DNA of 64,000 bases. Source: Trichobilharzia regenti (taxonomy: Eukaryota > Platyhelminthes > Trematoda > Strigeidida > Schistosomatidae). Below the pieces are notes generated by a model. The model had not been told where the DNA came from, did no database searches, and was given only the letters and a program-made list of their open reading frames with translations. Below, piece after piece: positions 10,801 through 23,734 of the stretch. Positions within the stretch are counted from its first letter, which is position 1; each line of letters begins with the position of its first letter. The stretch lies in NCBI GenBank assembly GCA_944472135.2, contig OX235270.1, positions 53,325,267 to 53,389,266 on the forward strand. The letters are read 5' to 3'. The position numbers and the translations under genes are program-made.

Positions 10801-11600
10801 AAAATACTTAGTAAATATAGTAATCCAATTTTATTTGAAGACAGAGTGTGGGGGTCCCAGTTGTATATCTTGTGTATTTTACACTGATACATCCTTGTGA
10901 TATTGTTCTCCTCAAAAATATTCAAATCACATAACAGTTCGATTGTTCCAGCGATCAGGTGCAGATCTCGCAGTATTAAGTATTTACTTTGTACACAATA
11001 TCATGTTATTTCTTCCAGATATCATGGAACTGCTGGAAGACAAAGAGGGTGGGACAAGTATATTTGGACTGAATGTATTGTACTGAACAAAGCAGCAAAG
11101 TTTCAGACAGCTAATGAAACGAAGCTGATTGTACAGAAGTCAAAATAATCATATGGATGATAAATGCGCTAGCTGATAAGTGAAACCTTTTATTTCTTAT
11201 TATGTATTTTAAGTCAAAATCCAGGTTGAATACTCAGTATAACCTTCATAATAATCTTATGCCTTTATAGTGAAGGGTTTGAACCACTTGTCCTAATTTT
11301 TGGCAAAATCCAAATCAGGGTCCTTTTAGTTACAGTGTTACCAGTACCAATCAGTACAGTTCATTAGTGAATCGATTCTATCACATCATATTAGTATCCA
11401 TCACCTTTATAACCAATAGTTACAGTATTTTAATATTTTGTACATTATCAGTAAATTGTTCATGGTCATTCGCATCTGAAAAAATCTACGAAATATAATG
11501 ACTTCATTTTGTGTGAACAATATTTTCTTCTTGCTTTGTTCAAATGTTTAAATATCACCAAACACGATCGTTCAAAATAAGAGGTTCTAGCCATTAGGAT
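10800..11600. other. No recognisable gene
   Basis: AT-rich sequence. The block ttgaacaaagcaagaa (minus strand, 11531-11546) is shared with the arm ends of the PLE foldback at 22614 and 23722 and is probably another PLE-derived scrap. Confidence 0.45.
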
Positions 11601-11607
11601 ATAATAC

Positions 11608-12430
11608 AAATAAAAATCCCCATATTGAAATCAAAACAAGATTTCGAGCGAACAATTGTTTTCGATAACTTCTTCTTCAGACTCTACAGTTATAAATCCA
11701 TGAGTAATAAACTACATATGGCCAATAAAGGCAAATGAAAATAATATCAGAAACTGTATTGAGGTGCATGTGTAAGTTGAGATGATATTCCATTAGTTAG
11801 CATAGTCAATTAAATGTGTATAGGGTGTTTAGTCAGAAAAATGTGATGAAGTGTGAATGAACAATTGGGTGATATAGTGTTGTTTTATAGCCAACACAAT
11901 ATAAGTGTCATTGGGGTGAGAAAATGCGGTAACCACAAAATACATGTGAAGACACGTTAAAAATGAGGCACTGGATGTGAGGGCTGACCGATAACGTCTA
12001 ATGATGTCTAATGATGATGATAATGTCTAATGTTCATTAGACATTATCGGTCAGCCCTCACATCCAGTGCCTCATTTTTAACGTGTCTTCACATGTATTT
12101 TGTGGTTACCGCATTTTCTCACCCCAATGACACTTATATTGTGTTGGCTATAAAACAACACTATATCACCCAATTGTTCATTCACACTTCATCACATTTT
12201 TCTGACTAAACACCCTATACACATTTAATTGACTATGCTAACTAATGGAATATCACCTCAACTTACACATGCACCTCAATACAGTTTCTGATATTATTTT
12301 CATTTGCCTTTATTGGCCATATGTAGTTTATTACTCATGGATTTATAACTGTAGAGTCTGAAGAAGAAGTTATCGAAAACAATTGTTCGCTCGAAATCTT
12401 GTTTTGATTTCAATATGGAATTTTTCATTT
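11608..12430. mobile_element. Coding-free PLE foldback (two inverted tails)
   Basis: About 395 bp (11608-12003) is repeated in inverted orientation at 12036-12430, nearly without mismatch, around a 32-bp spacer rich in ATG/TCTAATG repeats. Both outer ends carry the type B PLE tail motif (CTGAAGAAGAAGTTATCGAA...CTCGAAATCTTG pattern), as at the ends of the full foldback PLE at 45047-47814. No coding sequence lies between the arms. It is best read as two PLE 3' tails joined head to head. Confidence 0.75.
12354..12402 (+). ncRNA. Hammerhead-like motif at PLE end
   Basis: CTGAAGA followed by a hairpin-capable stretch and CGAAATC stands near the outer end of the right arm. The mirror copy is on the minus strand at about 11640-11690. 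The core elements CTGANGA and GAAA are present, but I cannot draw a convincing helix II, so this is a relic or a coincidence of a conserved PLE end sequence. Confidence 0.35.
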
Positions 12431-12434
12431 ACAA

Positions 12435-13080
12435 GTTTATTTCAATGGAAAACTGCAAAACTTTCTTGATCTCCGAAACCTTAACACTGTCAAAGAAGAA
12501 TTACAATAAACACAGTTGGTTTTTTTTTAAAGAAATACACTTGCCTCCTCTATAAAACATTAATAGTCATACTCCAAATCTTTTCCCATAAGGATTAACT
12601 ACCTTAACAGTCTATAGGAAAGTTTGAATTTAAGTGAACAAAATTCTGAATGTCGGAAATATTTTTCTGACGTGAATTGAAAACAAGTTACAAATGCTAA
12701 AACAGTAGGATTTAATGAATTCATCAGCTGACAAACTCTGGCCAATTTTTTTTTACTTTTTCTATATTCTAACTATTGTTAAAAGATATTTTTCAATTAT
12801 GTGTATGTTTAGGACTTGACATCTGACTTACGAAAAGCGATCTTTTTCCTAAATTGCATGTTTGTAATTCACATCACCTGAAAAGTATCCATTGAACAAA
12901 ATTCAATTCATTTATGTTTTGAAACAAGATATTTATATTTTTTACTCAATAGTGTTCCAAGTAGAAAAAACAGATCAATGGTATAATATACGCCATAAAG
13001 AATCTTCAGAAACAAATACGTATAAGTTATATCTGCCACTTGAGATCTAAATCACGCTCACTAAAGTGATTCTAGTGATA
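12435..13080. other. No recognisable gene
   Basis: AT-rich sequence with homopolymer runs. Nothing recognised. Confidence 0.5.
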
Positions 13081-13179
13081 TGAATCGTCTTAAATACTAC
13101 GTTCATAACCTAACAGCTGCAGAGTTTCATCAACATCTGCCTTTGCTTCATACTAATAATCAGGTTGTCAAAAAGTTTA

Positions 13180-13400
13180 GGCAACAAGGAACTCGGACAG
13201 CGAACCAAAACAGGACCTACTGCCCAAGAAATTTGTGGAAAAAATGGAGATGGACCGAATGCACGCTGAGCGACATCACGCTCAAGACCGGAGAGTGAAA
13301 CCTGAATAGGAAATGATGCTGTGTGTGTCCAACAGTGACATGAACGTCATGTGAGGGAAGATGAAAGCTTATGGGCAATCGTGAAGCCAGCTAAAGTGAC
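13180..13400 (+). mobile_element. RTE LINE 3' end, badly decayed
   Basis: A short frame reads NQNRTYCPRNLWKKWRWTEC, corresponding to the conserved C-terminal block of RTE proteins here (NQEPIVKQIGRKKWRWIGHT in the intact copy at about residue 900). Homology fades after 13300. No 3' tail or target duplication could be placed. Confidence 0.55.
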
Positions 13401-14680
13401 TTCAGAGAACAGAATGAAATACAGATATATATGGTGTTGAAAGATTTCAGTGCAAAATGTTTCTATAGCACTATCAGTCGGAGGAAATCGTACAGAATCT
13501 GACTTACTAAAGGGATTTTTTCTTAACTTTAGGCGTATGGAATTTCACAATTATCTTACCCATGATCTACAGATGCAAACAATGGTCTGAAGTTTAACAA
13601 CTCAAACACTAATGCTATTGTAGCGGTAAATAATTCCCCAAAATTATTGACCACAGCTATCACTCATTGGATGCTGACCACCACTGTTTAAGTGGACTTG
13701 TTTAGCTGAAGGCTTCCGGTCAAGCATCCCCGCCATTTGGTACCCCGTCGTGTCACGTGCACGATCACTAGCCAGCTAAGCGTTCGTCTGACTGGTTGTT
13801 TTGGTCCCGAAATATATCACGCAGTTTGGACGATCAAATATTGGCTTTTGCTTTGTTTTCGGTATGCGAGAATAATTTAGAGGCTGTGTAAGACAATTCC
13901 GTCAACCCTCCTAACTAATAAAGTCTAACTGCCATCAAAATGTAACAAAGTTATTATAGCTTCATGAATTGCAGCGGGAAGTGAATCTCATTAACAGGTC
14001 ATCGTGTTCACGGGCCAAGCAGTCAAAAAGTCTTTATGCTGTAGCACACCACTTATCTATGTTTTGAACAAGAAAATCACAAGAAGTTTTGGTTGTTTAA
14101 ATAAAGATACTAAAAAGAAACTGGTATGAACAATCAGACTGTCCAACTACATTAAACTGTATGTTGGAATAATGACTCCGTAGATTTCGACTAAATGAGG
14201 ATGTATAACAGCACTGTGGAGTATACAATATATTTGAAGGGAATCAGAATTAATTACTAAGATATAGGAAGTTTGATAACTAGTTATCTCTCATGTACTG
14301 ACGGTAGTAAGGAGATAAAAATAAACATGTAAGCTTCTGCTTCCATATCTCATAAACACGAAGTTAAATGAGAAAATTTAGAATCATTAGTTGTTTGCTT
14401 TACATTGCTTGGTGAACACTGTCATAGAAATTTGAAGCTCCCTCAAGAAAAGCCTTTATGAACCATATTTTCCACTGTGTTAACATAAAGATTACATAAT
14501 GGCCATAAGGTTTTGCATTTTCGTCACTGAATATGCTGGTGAATACAACATATAATAATAGTTATATCACAAACATTGTTGAGAGGAATTTATTTTACGT
14601 CTTCATTGATGAATAAATTGATTGTTTTTGGAAGATAAAGGTCTACTTCTGTAGTTTGAAAAGAACAAGAAGTTCAGCAA
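13400..14680. other. No recognisable gene
   Basis: AT-rich apart from a relatively GC-rich patch at about 13660-13880, which may be an unclassified old repeat. No coding or RNA gene is supported. Confidence 0.4.
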
Positions 14681-14684
14681 AGAT

Positions 14685-15640
14685 ATCTTTTCGGCGATTT
14701 CATTCTCAAAACTGTACAATCGCATTTATATGGATTAGTTTACACGAATACAATTATTATTTGTTTAATTCCACATAGCAACGAAGGTGATAATAATTTT
14801 CAACTTGATATGAAAGTTTGAAGGTAGGAATATAGATTACAAGGGGCTTAGAGACAAGATTGCATAGGATTAAAAAATAGTTACAACGTATGCAAAATTA
14901 ATATTTGATAACTAGAGAAATAATTTTAAAGGCGAATAAAGGTGATAATTATTTTCAACTTGATATGAATTACAAGAGGCTGAGAAACGCAGGGATAGAA
15001 CGAATTACAGGTGTGAACAAAATGAGCATGGAAACAAATTGAAATCAAAATTTGCAACTTGAAATGTAAGTTAGGAGGTGTGAATATAGATTACAAGAGG
15101 CATAGAAACAAAAAATTATACAGGATTAGAATATAACTGTAAAATGGTTATTCTAAACGGATTACAAGTTTGATCAGGAGGAGCATGGAAACAAACTGAT
15201 TTTATAAATGAAAAGATAGGATGAATTGAATCAAGACAAAGAGAGAAAATTACACACACAGATAACAAAACAAAAGACTGAAGGGAACATACCGAACTAG
15301 GTCCATGGTAGTTGTAAAGGCTGGACTAGTTTCTTTTGAACACATAACTCCCGCTTCTGCGTGCATATGGCGAGAGCTTCCGCAGTACAAAGAAGTCGGG
15401 AACACACTGCCTTTGGTAGATTTTTGTTCACTTTGCAAATGACTCTGCATGATGAGTCAGTTGAGATTCTGTGACAGGTATTGACGAGATGTTCAGTTAT
15501 TGCACCTCTGATTGAGCCGGTGCCTTCTCTTTGCAGCCATGCTGGATGATGTTCTCTAACACGTTTTGATAAGACCCGCATAGAACGACCTATGTACTTC
15601 TGTAGTGCATATAACACTATTTTTCACTGAGACATTAAGA
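14685..15640 (-). mobile_element. Penelope-like element (type B), 3' fragment
   Basis: The coding remnant lies at the right (15617-15297). An AT-rich tail follows down to about 14685, where the sequence around TACAATCGCATTTATATGG and the GATTTCATTCTCAAAACTG block match the end of the PLE at 45047-47814. The tail contains two related imperfect repeats (near 14820 and 14940). Everything upstream of the nuclease domain is missing. Confidence 0.7.
15297..15617 (-). pseudogene. PLE GIY-YIG endonuclease remnant
   Basis: A 106-codon frame starts inside the nuclease domain: KYIGRSMRVLSKRVREHHPA, then GAITEHLVNTCHRI, then RLLCTAEALAICTQKRELC and a terminal LPWT. These match the last 100 residues or so of the ORF at 45730-47415 (SYIGRTKRTLSKRISEHYPA ... 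LPWS). The GIY strand and the whole reverse transcriptase are absent, so it is a 5'-truncated copy. The nuclease end itself is free of stops. Confidence 0.75.
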
Positions 15641-15954
15641 CTAGTGCTTAAATAGGCTGACAGGAGTCGGCAATGCAATCTACATCTTATTCCCAAAAAG
15701 TGAACATATCAAGTAGTTCATTTTGAACATTCAGGATCTCGAAATGAACTACATTTTTAAATTGGTTGGTGCAAATTCCTGTCAATTATTCATTATTGCA
15801 TAAAAATAAGGAAAAATTGGAAAACAAAAAAAATACTTTCTCAAGTACAATTATCAAAATTTCTCATATTTCATCTGGAAGTTTTGTTGCTAGCATCGAA
15901 AGTCCGGGTTATAGATTCTGATACTTTACCTCCCTAAGCTAGCAATAAAAGCAG

Positions 15955-16085
15955 GCAAGGAGGAAAAGGTTGGGCATGAGCCTAGCAACCCCATTTTGTA
16001 AAAATAAACATTGCTACAGAAACTTCAAGTCACTAGCTTGAAGCCCTATGTTCCACTGGGAACGTGAAGGAATAAAAAAATACGT
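15955..16085 (+). mobile_element. Miniature internally deleted RTE derivative
   Basis: The 5' end of the RTE element (CTAGCAACCCCATTTTGTAA ... GAAACTTCA, compare minus strand 27760-27718) is joined directly to its 3' end (GAAGCCCTATGTTCCACTGG..., compare minus strand near 24770-24735). The tail ends in GGAATAAAAAAAT. The unit of about 130 bp lacks all coding sequence. Its 3' half recurs at 28705-28790. It looks like a non-autonomous passenger of the RTE. Confidence 0.7.
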
Positions 16086-16089
16086 ATAC

Positions 16090-19000
16090 TTTCAACGCTG
16101 GAATACCTAGACCAAATTATTCAATACAGATGAATTTAAATAACAAAGTCCAGCATGAGATAATCAATTTGACTTCGTTTAGCACTTAATAAATCAAATG
16201 CTAGGAATTTTGTCAGTCAGTGTAACACTACAGTATATTATCAGTCTGTCTTCTGTTTGAAATTCAAAGCAGAATAAAGCTGTACCTCTACAACTTACCA
16301 AGGTAATAGTTTAATAGCAAGCAGCTTACCCGTTAAATTTTTAACTGGAAACAGCATTTCATTTTTAACTGTTCTTTTTTTATTTCACTTATTTTATTTA
16401 TGAAGCACATTTATTTTTGAACATAATTAAATAAATTAGTGCTTAGATTGTCAGTAAAGTTCAATTTAACCTACTAAACACTTTAGTCAGTGAATTTTAG
16501 CATTAATGGTTAGATTTTGTTTAGTACTGTCATCAACAGAAACTTCACAGAAATAATCATGATATGAAGTGAGTAGTAAATATTTTAAGTATTAAAATAA
16601 ATAAAGGTTGATGAATCGGGTAAAAAAGTGTTTATTGGAATATATAAGTACCGTCTAACATTAATTTTATTAATATTCTATACGACATTCTCCATAGTTT
16701 TAGTTCACTTAACTATTTACTGCAAGTGTCATTTTAGATGTTGTTTAGAGTTTCAGTGATTCATCTTTAATATTTGTTGCAGTATTATAAATGGCAAGAA
16801 AGTTCATCCACTTATTCTCCTCTGTGAATTTGAATAAGGCAAGAACAATCAATCGTTTACTTCATCAGCTCCGTACAGCCTAGATAAACAGATTAAATTT
16901 ATGTACAGAACAGTTTGAACATACTTGCAAAAGTTAGATGTTTTCAGCTGAAAAAAGACTCCAAACTTAATAAACAGAGTTCAGAAATTACATTTATACA
17001 ACTTCTACACAAAAGGTTCAAGTTTAAAAAAAGAGCGCTTGGCAACACTGGCAAAATGGTTGTGTAATAAAGGCCATGGGGAATGATATGATGCGGAGCT
17101 TGTTCCGTTTGCTAAATACAATAGTCTAAAACGGCTTCTACAACAAGTCTTCTATCGTCTTCAGTTTGTATAGTTTTAAAGCTTATTGATGAAATCTTGG
17201 TAAGTTGGGTAAGACATATTGTTTTCCTTAGGAAAAAAGTACTGAAGTAACAACTGACTATGATAAATTAATAAGAGTTTAGAAATCAGGGTACTTCTTA
17301 TGTGGAATATTTACACTTAGATGCACCTAGATTCTGGTGAATGATATAATAAGTGAGAAGTGAAAGTAACACATACCACTCTGAATATTCTTCAGTGAAA
17401 AAGATAGGTCAAGAGCTCAAGGGAATAACTGTCAGCGCAATTGTAGAGAAGCTGTGAGATGATATCGTCTCTCGATATTTGTCTTTTGAATGCATTATCT
17501 ACTTCTACTGATTATTTGTGTGTATGAATTTAATTGTGAAATATGTAAATTAATACCATTGTGGTTTTTTGACGCTTTCTGACCGACTGTTTTGTCTGAA
17601 TTGTGATTACTTTGGTAATACAAAACTAGTACAACGCCTTTGTTCTCTAATAATCATGTTTACGGGATCTAGTTGGTTCTAAGTGAGGAAATTATTTTTT
17701 AATTCATTAGAAAACAGTTCAGTCAACACTGACAATATACAATAAAGAAGAAATACGTTGCGACGTACCACATGAATTGAAACAGTTGATTTGATTTAGT
17801 AGAAATTAAAAGGTAAATACACTGGGCACTTAATTAGGTACCTATATAACATAACAAAATTTTTAAAAACTGTTAGTCACATTTTAAAAGCTACAATAGT
17901 ATCTGTAGCCTAGAGATACACCTTAGTACTCATTAAAAACCGATTAACATTTGATTTGTAATGTTAAATTATCGTTCTGCACAACAGTTCATTCATCGAG
18001 GTGAGCATTCAAAGGAGATACTGCACAATAGAAACATATCCTTAAACTACTGAAAATGAAGACGAATTAAACGGTAGATTTTCTTCAGATTTTACAATTA
18101 TAAATTCGTGAAAGCACCTTGAGTGGAAGTACAATCACGCGGAGTTCACTGTTGGTTATATGGGCAGAATACTCAAAATATAAGGAGAAACACTTTAGCA
18201 ACTGTTTCATTTCTATCAAAAGACTAGGAAAATCTGTATTCGACTTTTTAAAAAGTTAATGCAGAGCATCTTAGAGAGCTTAACTCAACAAAGCTTCCAA
18301 CAATTTTTCCGACTACCTCGGGAAGATATCCAATCCAGCATTCAGAAGACAGTTACTGTAAATATGTTCCTCTTATAACACTGAGTGAGTAAACAAAGTT
18401 TGGAATTTTAAAAGCCATATTAAAATGCATCCAATGACTTTTATCTCCAAGATGCAAATAGAATACACAAAAAAATTTATTAAATTTTAAATGCAAGCAC
18501 TACATACCCAAATACGTGCATTTTTACAAATTACTATAACCTGTGTAGAAATTACTGCATAGTTGTTTGCTCCACATACGAATGATTTTTATTTTTCCAG
18601 TAAAATACTCGTTTACACTCACCTTGATATTGGTCTCATTTTTTCTCAAATAACTCTATCTGTAATACAGAAATTATCCGCAATTCTTAAAGAAACGAAA
18701 TGACCATTTTTGACTAAGGTAAAACATTACTCTAGACTTAGTTCGCCTTCCTCAAGGCCAACATTTTTCGGTTCTAATCTAATCCTTTGAACACACATAA
18801 ATGTTAGTGTGAAATAGCACCGTATACCGACAAAAATAAATTATTTTCCTTAAACGACTGATATGTTGTGAACAAACTTCCTTATCTATCACTGACTCAG
18901 TTGTAGATATGATTTAAACCATCTTAATACTTGATTGTGTAAAAAAAGTTCTTATTTGGTGGAAATGTTTTTTCGTGTTAATTTTGTGAGACAGACACAT

Positions 19001-20610
19001 CTACAAAACAAGCTTTAGCCCGATAGCACAGCGGAATACCAGCGATTAAACTAAATTAGCCATCACCCTGTTTGTTTAGATTGTCTAGGGGGATTAATTT
19101 TTCGGTACAGTAACAACAAAAGTAAGTGAAATATCACACCACCATAAACCATGTGGGATTAGTCATGGTCTTTAATCCACATTAATTCAACGTATTCAAT
19201 AATTAAATTCGCGAGATTTTCATTTCTAAAAACGGTTTCCAACAAAAATACCTTTTCACCCATTTGTTCTTACGAAACTCATTCGAAAAGCACCCCACAA
19301 TAGAGCCTTTCTGTTCTGTATGCATCTTATTTGACTTGCTTCATGCACAATACTTTTTAAGAATTGAAAGATGCCTATATTTCTGAAGAACTTTTGAGAC
19401 TGTTGACTAGCTGATATTTGCAGAGGAATCAGTTGAGGTAAAATGTCCATGTAGATAGAAGAAAAGCTCCAAGTAGATTTTGTTTCTGGAGATTTGTTTA
19501 GTTAACAGTGTACTAGTTCTAACTATCGTAAATAATACATACGTTATCTGGATATCTGCTTTGAAGTAATTGTTTACTGAGTGATGACATTTAGCACAGC
19601 TACTAATTCTATTGTGGGTGTGTTCATCTAATGCCTTCTCGTTGGCTTTTAGAAAAGCAACTTTACAGTAAGCCAGGGAATACATACAGAAATCAGACAC
19701 TTATTTTTAATGTAACGGAATTGTGTAATGCTGAAGCAGGATTCATCGGTTCCATAAACAAAGTTATTTATTCACTGAAACATTCTTTTGTCTATGTCAG
19801 AATATAAGGCAGCATTTTAACTTATCTTTCACTCGAAACAGCGAGAAATAAGTAGAATTGTGAGTTTTCTTAGTGAAACTAAAAACGAGTGCTTCTGTAA
19901 TGTTGTCCATATAATTATTTCATCGTGCTGTTTCGTAATATATACTTAAAGTGAACACAATAAAAAATCATAATTCAGAAAAAGATTCTCTCTGAGCGAA
20001 GTGTGATGTTTTAACACTGCCGACATACAACTAGACTTTATCTCTTTGAAGATGACTATACAATGACCTCTTCACTCTGGGATCAAAAATGTTTTGCACC
20101 AGAATGGTTTACCTGTCAACTAATCTTGACCTAAAACTACTGAAGCCTACATACAGTCGTGCGTTGACTGCTTTGCTTGGTCAGATCGAAATTCTTTATT
20201 TATGTGATATAACTTTTATGACAGAAAAAAGTGTAGATCTGTTATATGCATGATGTTCAACTGTTTGACTGAAACATCAAATCCTTTAGTTTTCTTAAGG
20301 GGATGAATACTGAGTGGATTACATACAAATTTTTATCAAGCAAGGGAGTTACGCTATTTCCCATTTCCCACTTATACAAGTTTGGGTTCTGCACACCATG
20401 ATAAAACACTTTAACTTACTATCCAAGTTAATGGCTACAACTCCTTCAGAAATGACTTAAATGAAGGAAAGTGTCTCTGAGGCTTTCCAAAATTTAGTCA
20501 GAACAAAAGTTCATTCTACAGTTCAACATTTTTGAGAAAATCGTTCCCGGACAATGCAGATTTTGCAAAAAGTTAAACGAAATCACCTTTGTAATTCCTC
20601 TTAAATTGGT
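16090..20610. other. Long AT-rich stretch without supported gene
   Basis: I found no supported coding region or RNA gene. 18040-18110 weakly matches PLE tails (CTTCAGATTTTACAATTATAAATTC). Two adjoining open frames on the minus strand (19256-19450 and 19407-19700) have no recognisable domain. 16826-16842 resembles the PLE arm end at 22614. Confidence 0.45.
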
Positions 20611-21484
20611 AGGGCTGAAATGTCAATCAGTCATAGTACTATATGGACCATTAGTATGGTCTGCATCTATACAACAGGATGATGCTAGTTCGAATCATTA
20701 AGGAACATCATTTCCTTGTTAAGGAGTGTCAGCAATCACGAAACCTATGTTCCTCCCTGCAACCACCTAAAATCAGTCTCCTGTTAATTCAGAAAATGCA
20801 TGACTTCTAGTAAATATAACTAAAGGTAATTGTTCATAAACAAGTAGAGGAACAAGAAACAGGCTCATGTAAAAATAGTTTCACAGTTTAATCTTACCAT
20901 CAGCTGTGTTTTCAGGTTAGTATAGTAATGAAAATCACCAGATGTTCATTGATTGCGCTTCTTAAAGTCCCGCTTCCACTTCCTCGTAACCATGCTGGCT
21001 AATGGTGTTGTACTTTCATGGACAAAACAAGAGTCTAACGACCGATATACCAAGCTTCAGACAAGCAGGTGAACTTTTAAATGCACACAGAGTTGGTCAA
21101 TTTTTTTGAAACGTTAAATTCTATTTTGTCAAATTTCACACAGTTATATAACTTTTTTATTTTATTTATCTACTAACCCTATAATTTCACACCACTTCTA
21201 AGTTCTATACATTCTGTGAATTATTCTATATGTGACATTAGTTGTTTTGCCACTTGATATTTCAATATGATTATAATCAAAAAAGATTTTAAATGCATTT
21301 CATACTACTATTATTATTTTATGTATTCACACCGATTATTATTCTCACTTTGAACTCTTTCCGGTATTATTTCACTCACTCCACTCGTCATTTTAAATAG
21401 AATATATTTTTCAATGTTAAATTCTGTGTTATCAAATTTTATATCCTGTTATGCAACGTTTTTATTTTAAAAAATAATTCCAAC

Positions 21485-21560
21485 AGTTGGCCTGACCACG
21501 GGCAGTAATTTTGATCGAAATATTAGCAAAACCACAAAAACTTATACTTCTGAGACAATT
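21485..21560 (+). repeat. PLE tail fragment with degenerate hammerhead
   Basis: The sequence around gggcagtaattttgatcgaaa matches 1261-1310. The motif CTGACCA (21492-21498), a hairpin GGGCA/TGATC and GAAA (21517-21520) follow hammerhead order, but G8 is C, so it is probably inactive. Confidence 0.55.
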
Positions 21561-22567
21561 TTTAAAATTTAATTTGTTCCACAATGCTCAAACCTTCCAC
21601 TGACGTTAACGTTTTTATTTACTTACTAGTTGCATAATTTTACACCTCATTTCGACATCTATACATCCTATGAAGTATTCCATATATCACACCACTTGAT
21701 ATTTGAATATGATGATAATCATAATCATTTTAATCGCATTTCATACTGCTATTAATTTACGCATTCACACCTTTGTTTCAATTTTTCTCATGGGATAAAT
21801 ATAAACTGCTGTACAGATTGATAATAAATTTGTTGAAAAGTCTCTTCGCCAAATCACTTGTTTTGATTTTTTACCTTACAAGTGTATGCATATATACATA
21901 TGCCCGATAATTGCCTCAAGATCTTTTAATCTTTGTCAGAGAAATGATAAGTTTAAGTTACTTTGCTGTAGCACAATCGCATTTATGAATGTTGTCTGAA
22001 CACTAGCGACTTCAGAGTATTGTCATCCTCCATCATTTTACCTCTATTCGGATTTATTCTGTGGATTCCTAATCAACGAATTTTGAAAATAGCTTGTTGG
22101 GCCATCTAAAGCCTGTTTCATTATATATATATATATATATTCACAAAAACAATTGTCTATGTTACATATGGTTATATTCGATATGAATTTGTCAGACGAA
22201 TGCTACAAAACATCATTTTTAACTGACTAATATTTATACTTCTCTGTCAATGGAGAGAAATGATTCCTCATTAGACTGCTATTCTGTTATCATTGTTTAT
22301 ATCATTACATTTTTAAATCTAGCTGACAGCGGCAGATTTACTAGCAGAATCATTGATTTGTCGTTAAATGTCATCCAAAAATAATGTAAGACAATCAACT
22401 TTAAAAGCACAAGCGATTAATCAAGACTAGGTTTGAGTTACTGAGTGTATATGTGATTTGCTACTGTGTTCTAGATTTGGTTTCCTAACTGTCTTTCTTT
22501 GTTTTCAGTTATCGAGAGAAAAATGAACTTAACCAACGTTTTCTTGCGCAATGTAATAGAGTTCACT
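21560..22567. other. No recognisable gene; short (TA)n at 22121-22141
   Basis: AT-rich sequence. The only defined feature is the short TA dinucleotide run. Confidence 0.5.
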
Positions 22568-22576
22568 AATTTATTT

Positions 22577-23722
22577 AATACAAACTTCATGCAATTCTTC
22601 CCATTAGTAAACTTGAACAAAGCAAGAACAATAATTGTACCAGGATAATATGAGCTCATCTTTTATTATTTAATTGAGGATTCTTCTCAAAGGGTTACAA
22701 CCTGAACGTTAAAAAATATGAATTACATTAAAGATATGAACATACTTTTCCACGATCATAAAGAGTAATTGGTAGGAATTAAGAGTAACATTAGTCCAGA
22801 ATGATTTAACTGATTAGGAGTTACAAACACTGACTATTTATAGAATAATTAGACAATCAGGCTTGGAAACGAAAAAGAGTCACGCATATATGTGTGTGTA
22901 TAGAAACGAGGTTTAGCTAGAAAGAGCACAACAAAAAAGTAGATTACGTAACTAAGGAAGACGTCTTATCTAATAGCCAATAGGGAAAAGGAAAGAAAAG
23001 AAACAAGGTAGGGTGAGTCATGTTTAGATGAGACTGAAAGGTCCGCAAGCATTAAAAATTGCGATTGCTCGTCATCTTTTAGACACTGGTCATATTGTAG
23101 ACAACCTGAAGTCGTTCAAAATAATCAACAAGCAAAAGAAACCTAGCTTGCTACGCTTTGCTGAAGCAATTGCCATCAAACGACTTAAACCAAATCTATG
23201 TACGCAGAAAGAGATAGTGGTGAATATTGCACTGCCCTGGTGATAACAAAAAAATATACAACTTTCACGAGTCACCGTTTTCATGTTTAGAAAACTCTAC
23301 TCTCTCATCTAAACATAACTCGCCCTACCTTGTTTCTTTTCTTTCCTTTTCCCTATTGGCTATTAGATAAGACGTCTTCCTTAGTTACGTAATCTACTTT
23401 TTTGTTGTGCTCTTTCTAGCTAAACCTCGTTTCTATACACACACATATATGCGTAACTCTTTTTCGTTTCCAAGCCTGATTGTCTAATTATTCTATAAAT
23501 AGTCAGTGTTTGTAACTCCTAATCAGTTAAATCATTCTGGACTAATGTTACTCTTAATTCCTACCAATTACTCTTTATGATCGTGGAAAAGTATGTTCAT
23601 ATCTTTAATGTAATTCATATTTTTTAACGTTCAGGTTGTAACCCTTTGAGAAGAATCCTCAATTAAATAATAAAAGATGAGCTCATATTATCCTGGTACA
23701 ATTATTGTTCTTGCTTTGTTCA
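22577..23722 (+). mobile_element. PLE foldback element with nuclease-end ORF
   Basis: Arms 22614-23035 and 23303-23722 are near-perfect inverted repeats of about 420 bp. They enclose the last roughly 70 codons of a type B PLE. The right arm is the normal 3' tail; the left arm is the same tail inverted onto the truncated 5' end. A 9-bp direct repeat aatttattt (22568-22576 and 23723-23731) fits a target-site duplication and leaves a 37-bp extension between duplication and left arm, as in the element at 45047-47814. Confidence 0.75.
23028..23243 (+). pseudogene. PLE polyprotein C-terminal remnant
   Basis: The short frame reads ALKIAIARHLLDTGHIVDNL, then LLRFAEAIAIKRLKPNLCTQ and VVNIALPW, ending with a stop. 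It corresponds to the last 65-70 residues of type B PLE proteins (compare ITSSILEHLVNSGH ... LPWS). The first codons come from the left arm junction and are not natural coding sequence. It lacks the GIY-YIG catalytic residues and cannot be active. Confidence 0.7.
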
Positions 23723-23734
23723 AATTTATTTTAT

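Noticed and set aside
19256..19700. Two overlapping minus-strand open frames of 64 and 97 codons
   Set aside because: No recognisable domain, no splice signals that connect them and no resemblance to the retroelement proteins here.
20650..20725. tRNA-like stretch (TAGTATGGTCTGCATC ... GCTAGTTCGAATC)
   Set aside because: A- and B-box-like words are present, but the arms do not fold and no second copy was found.
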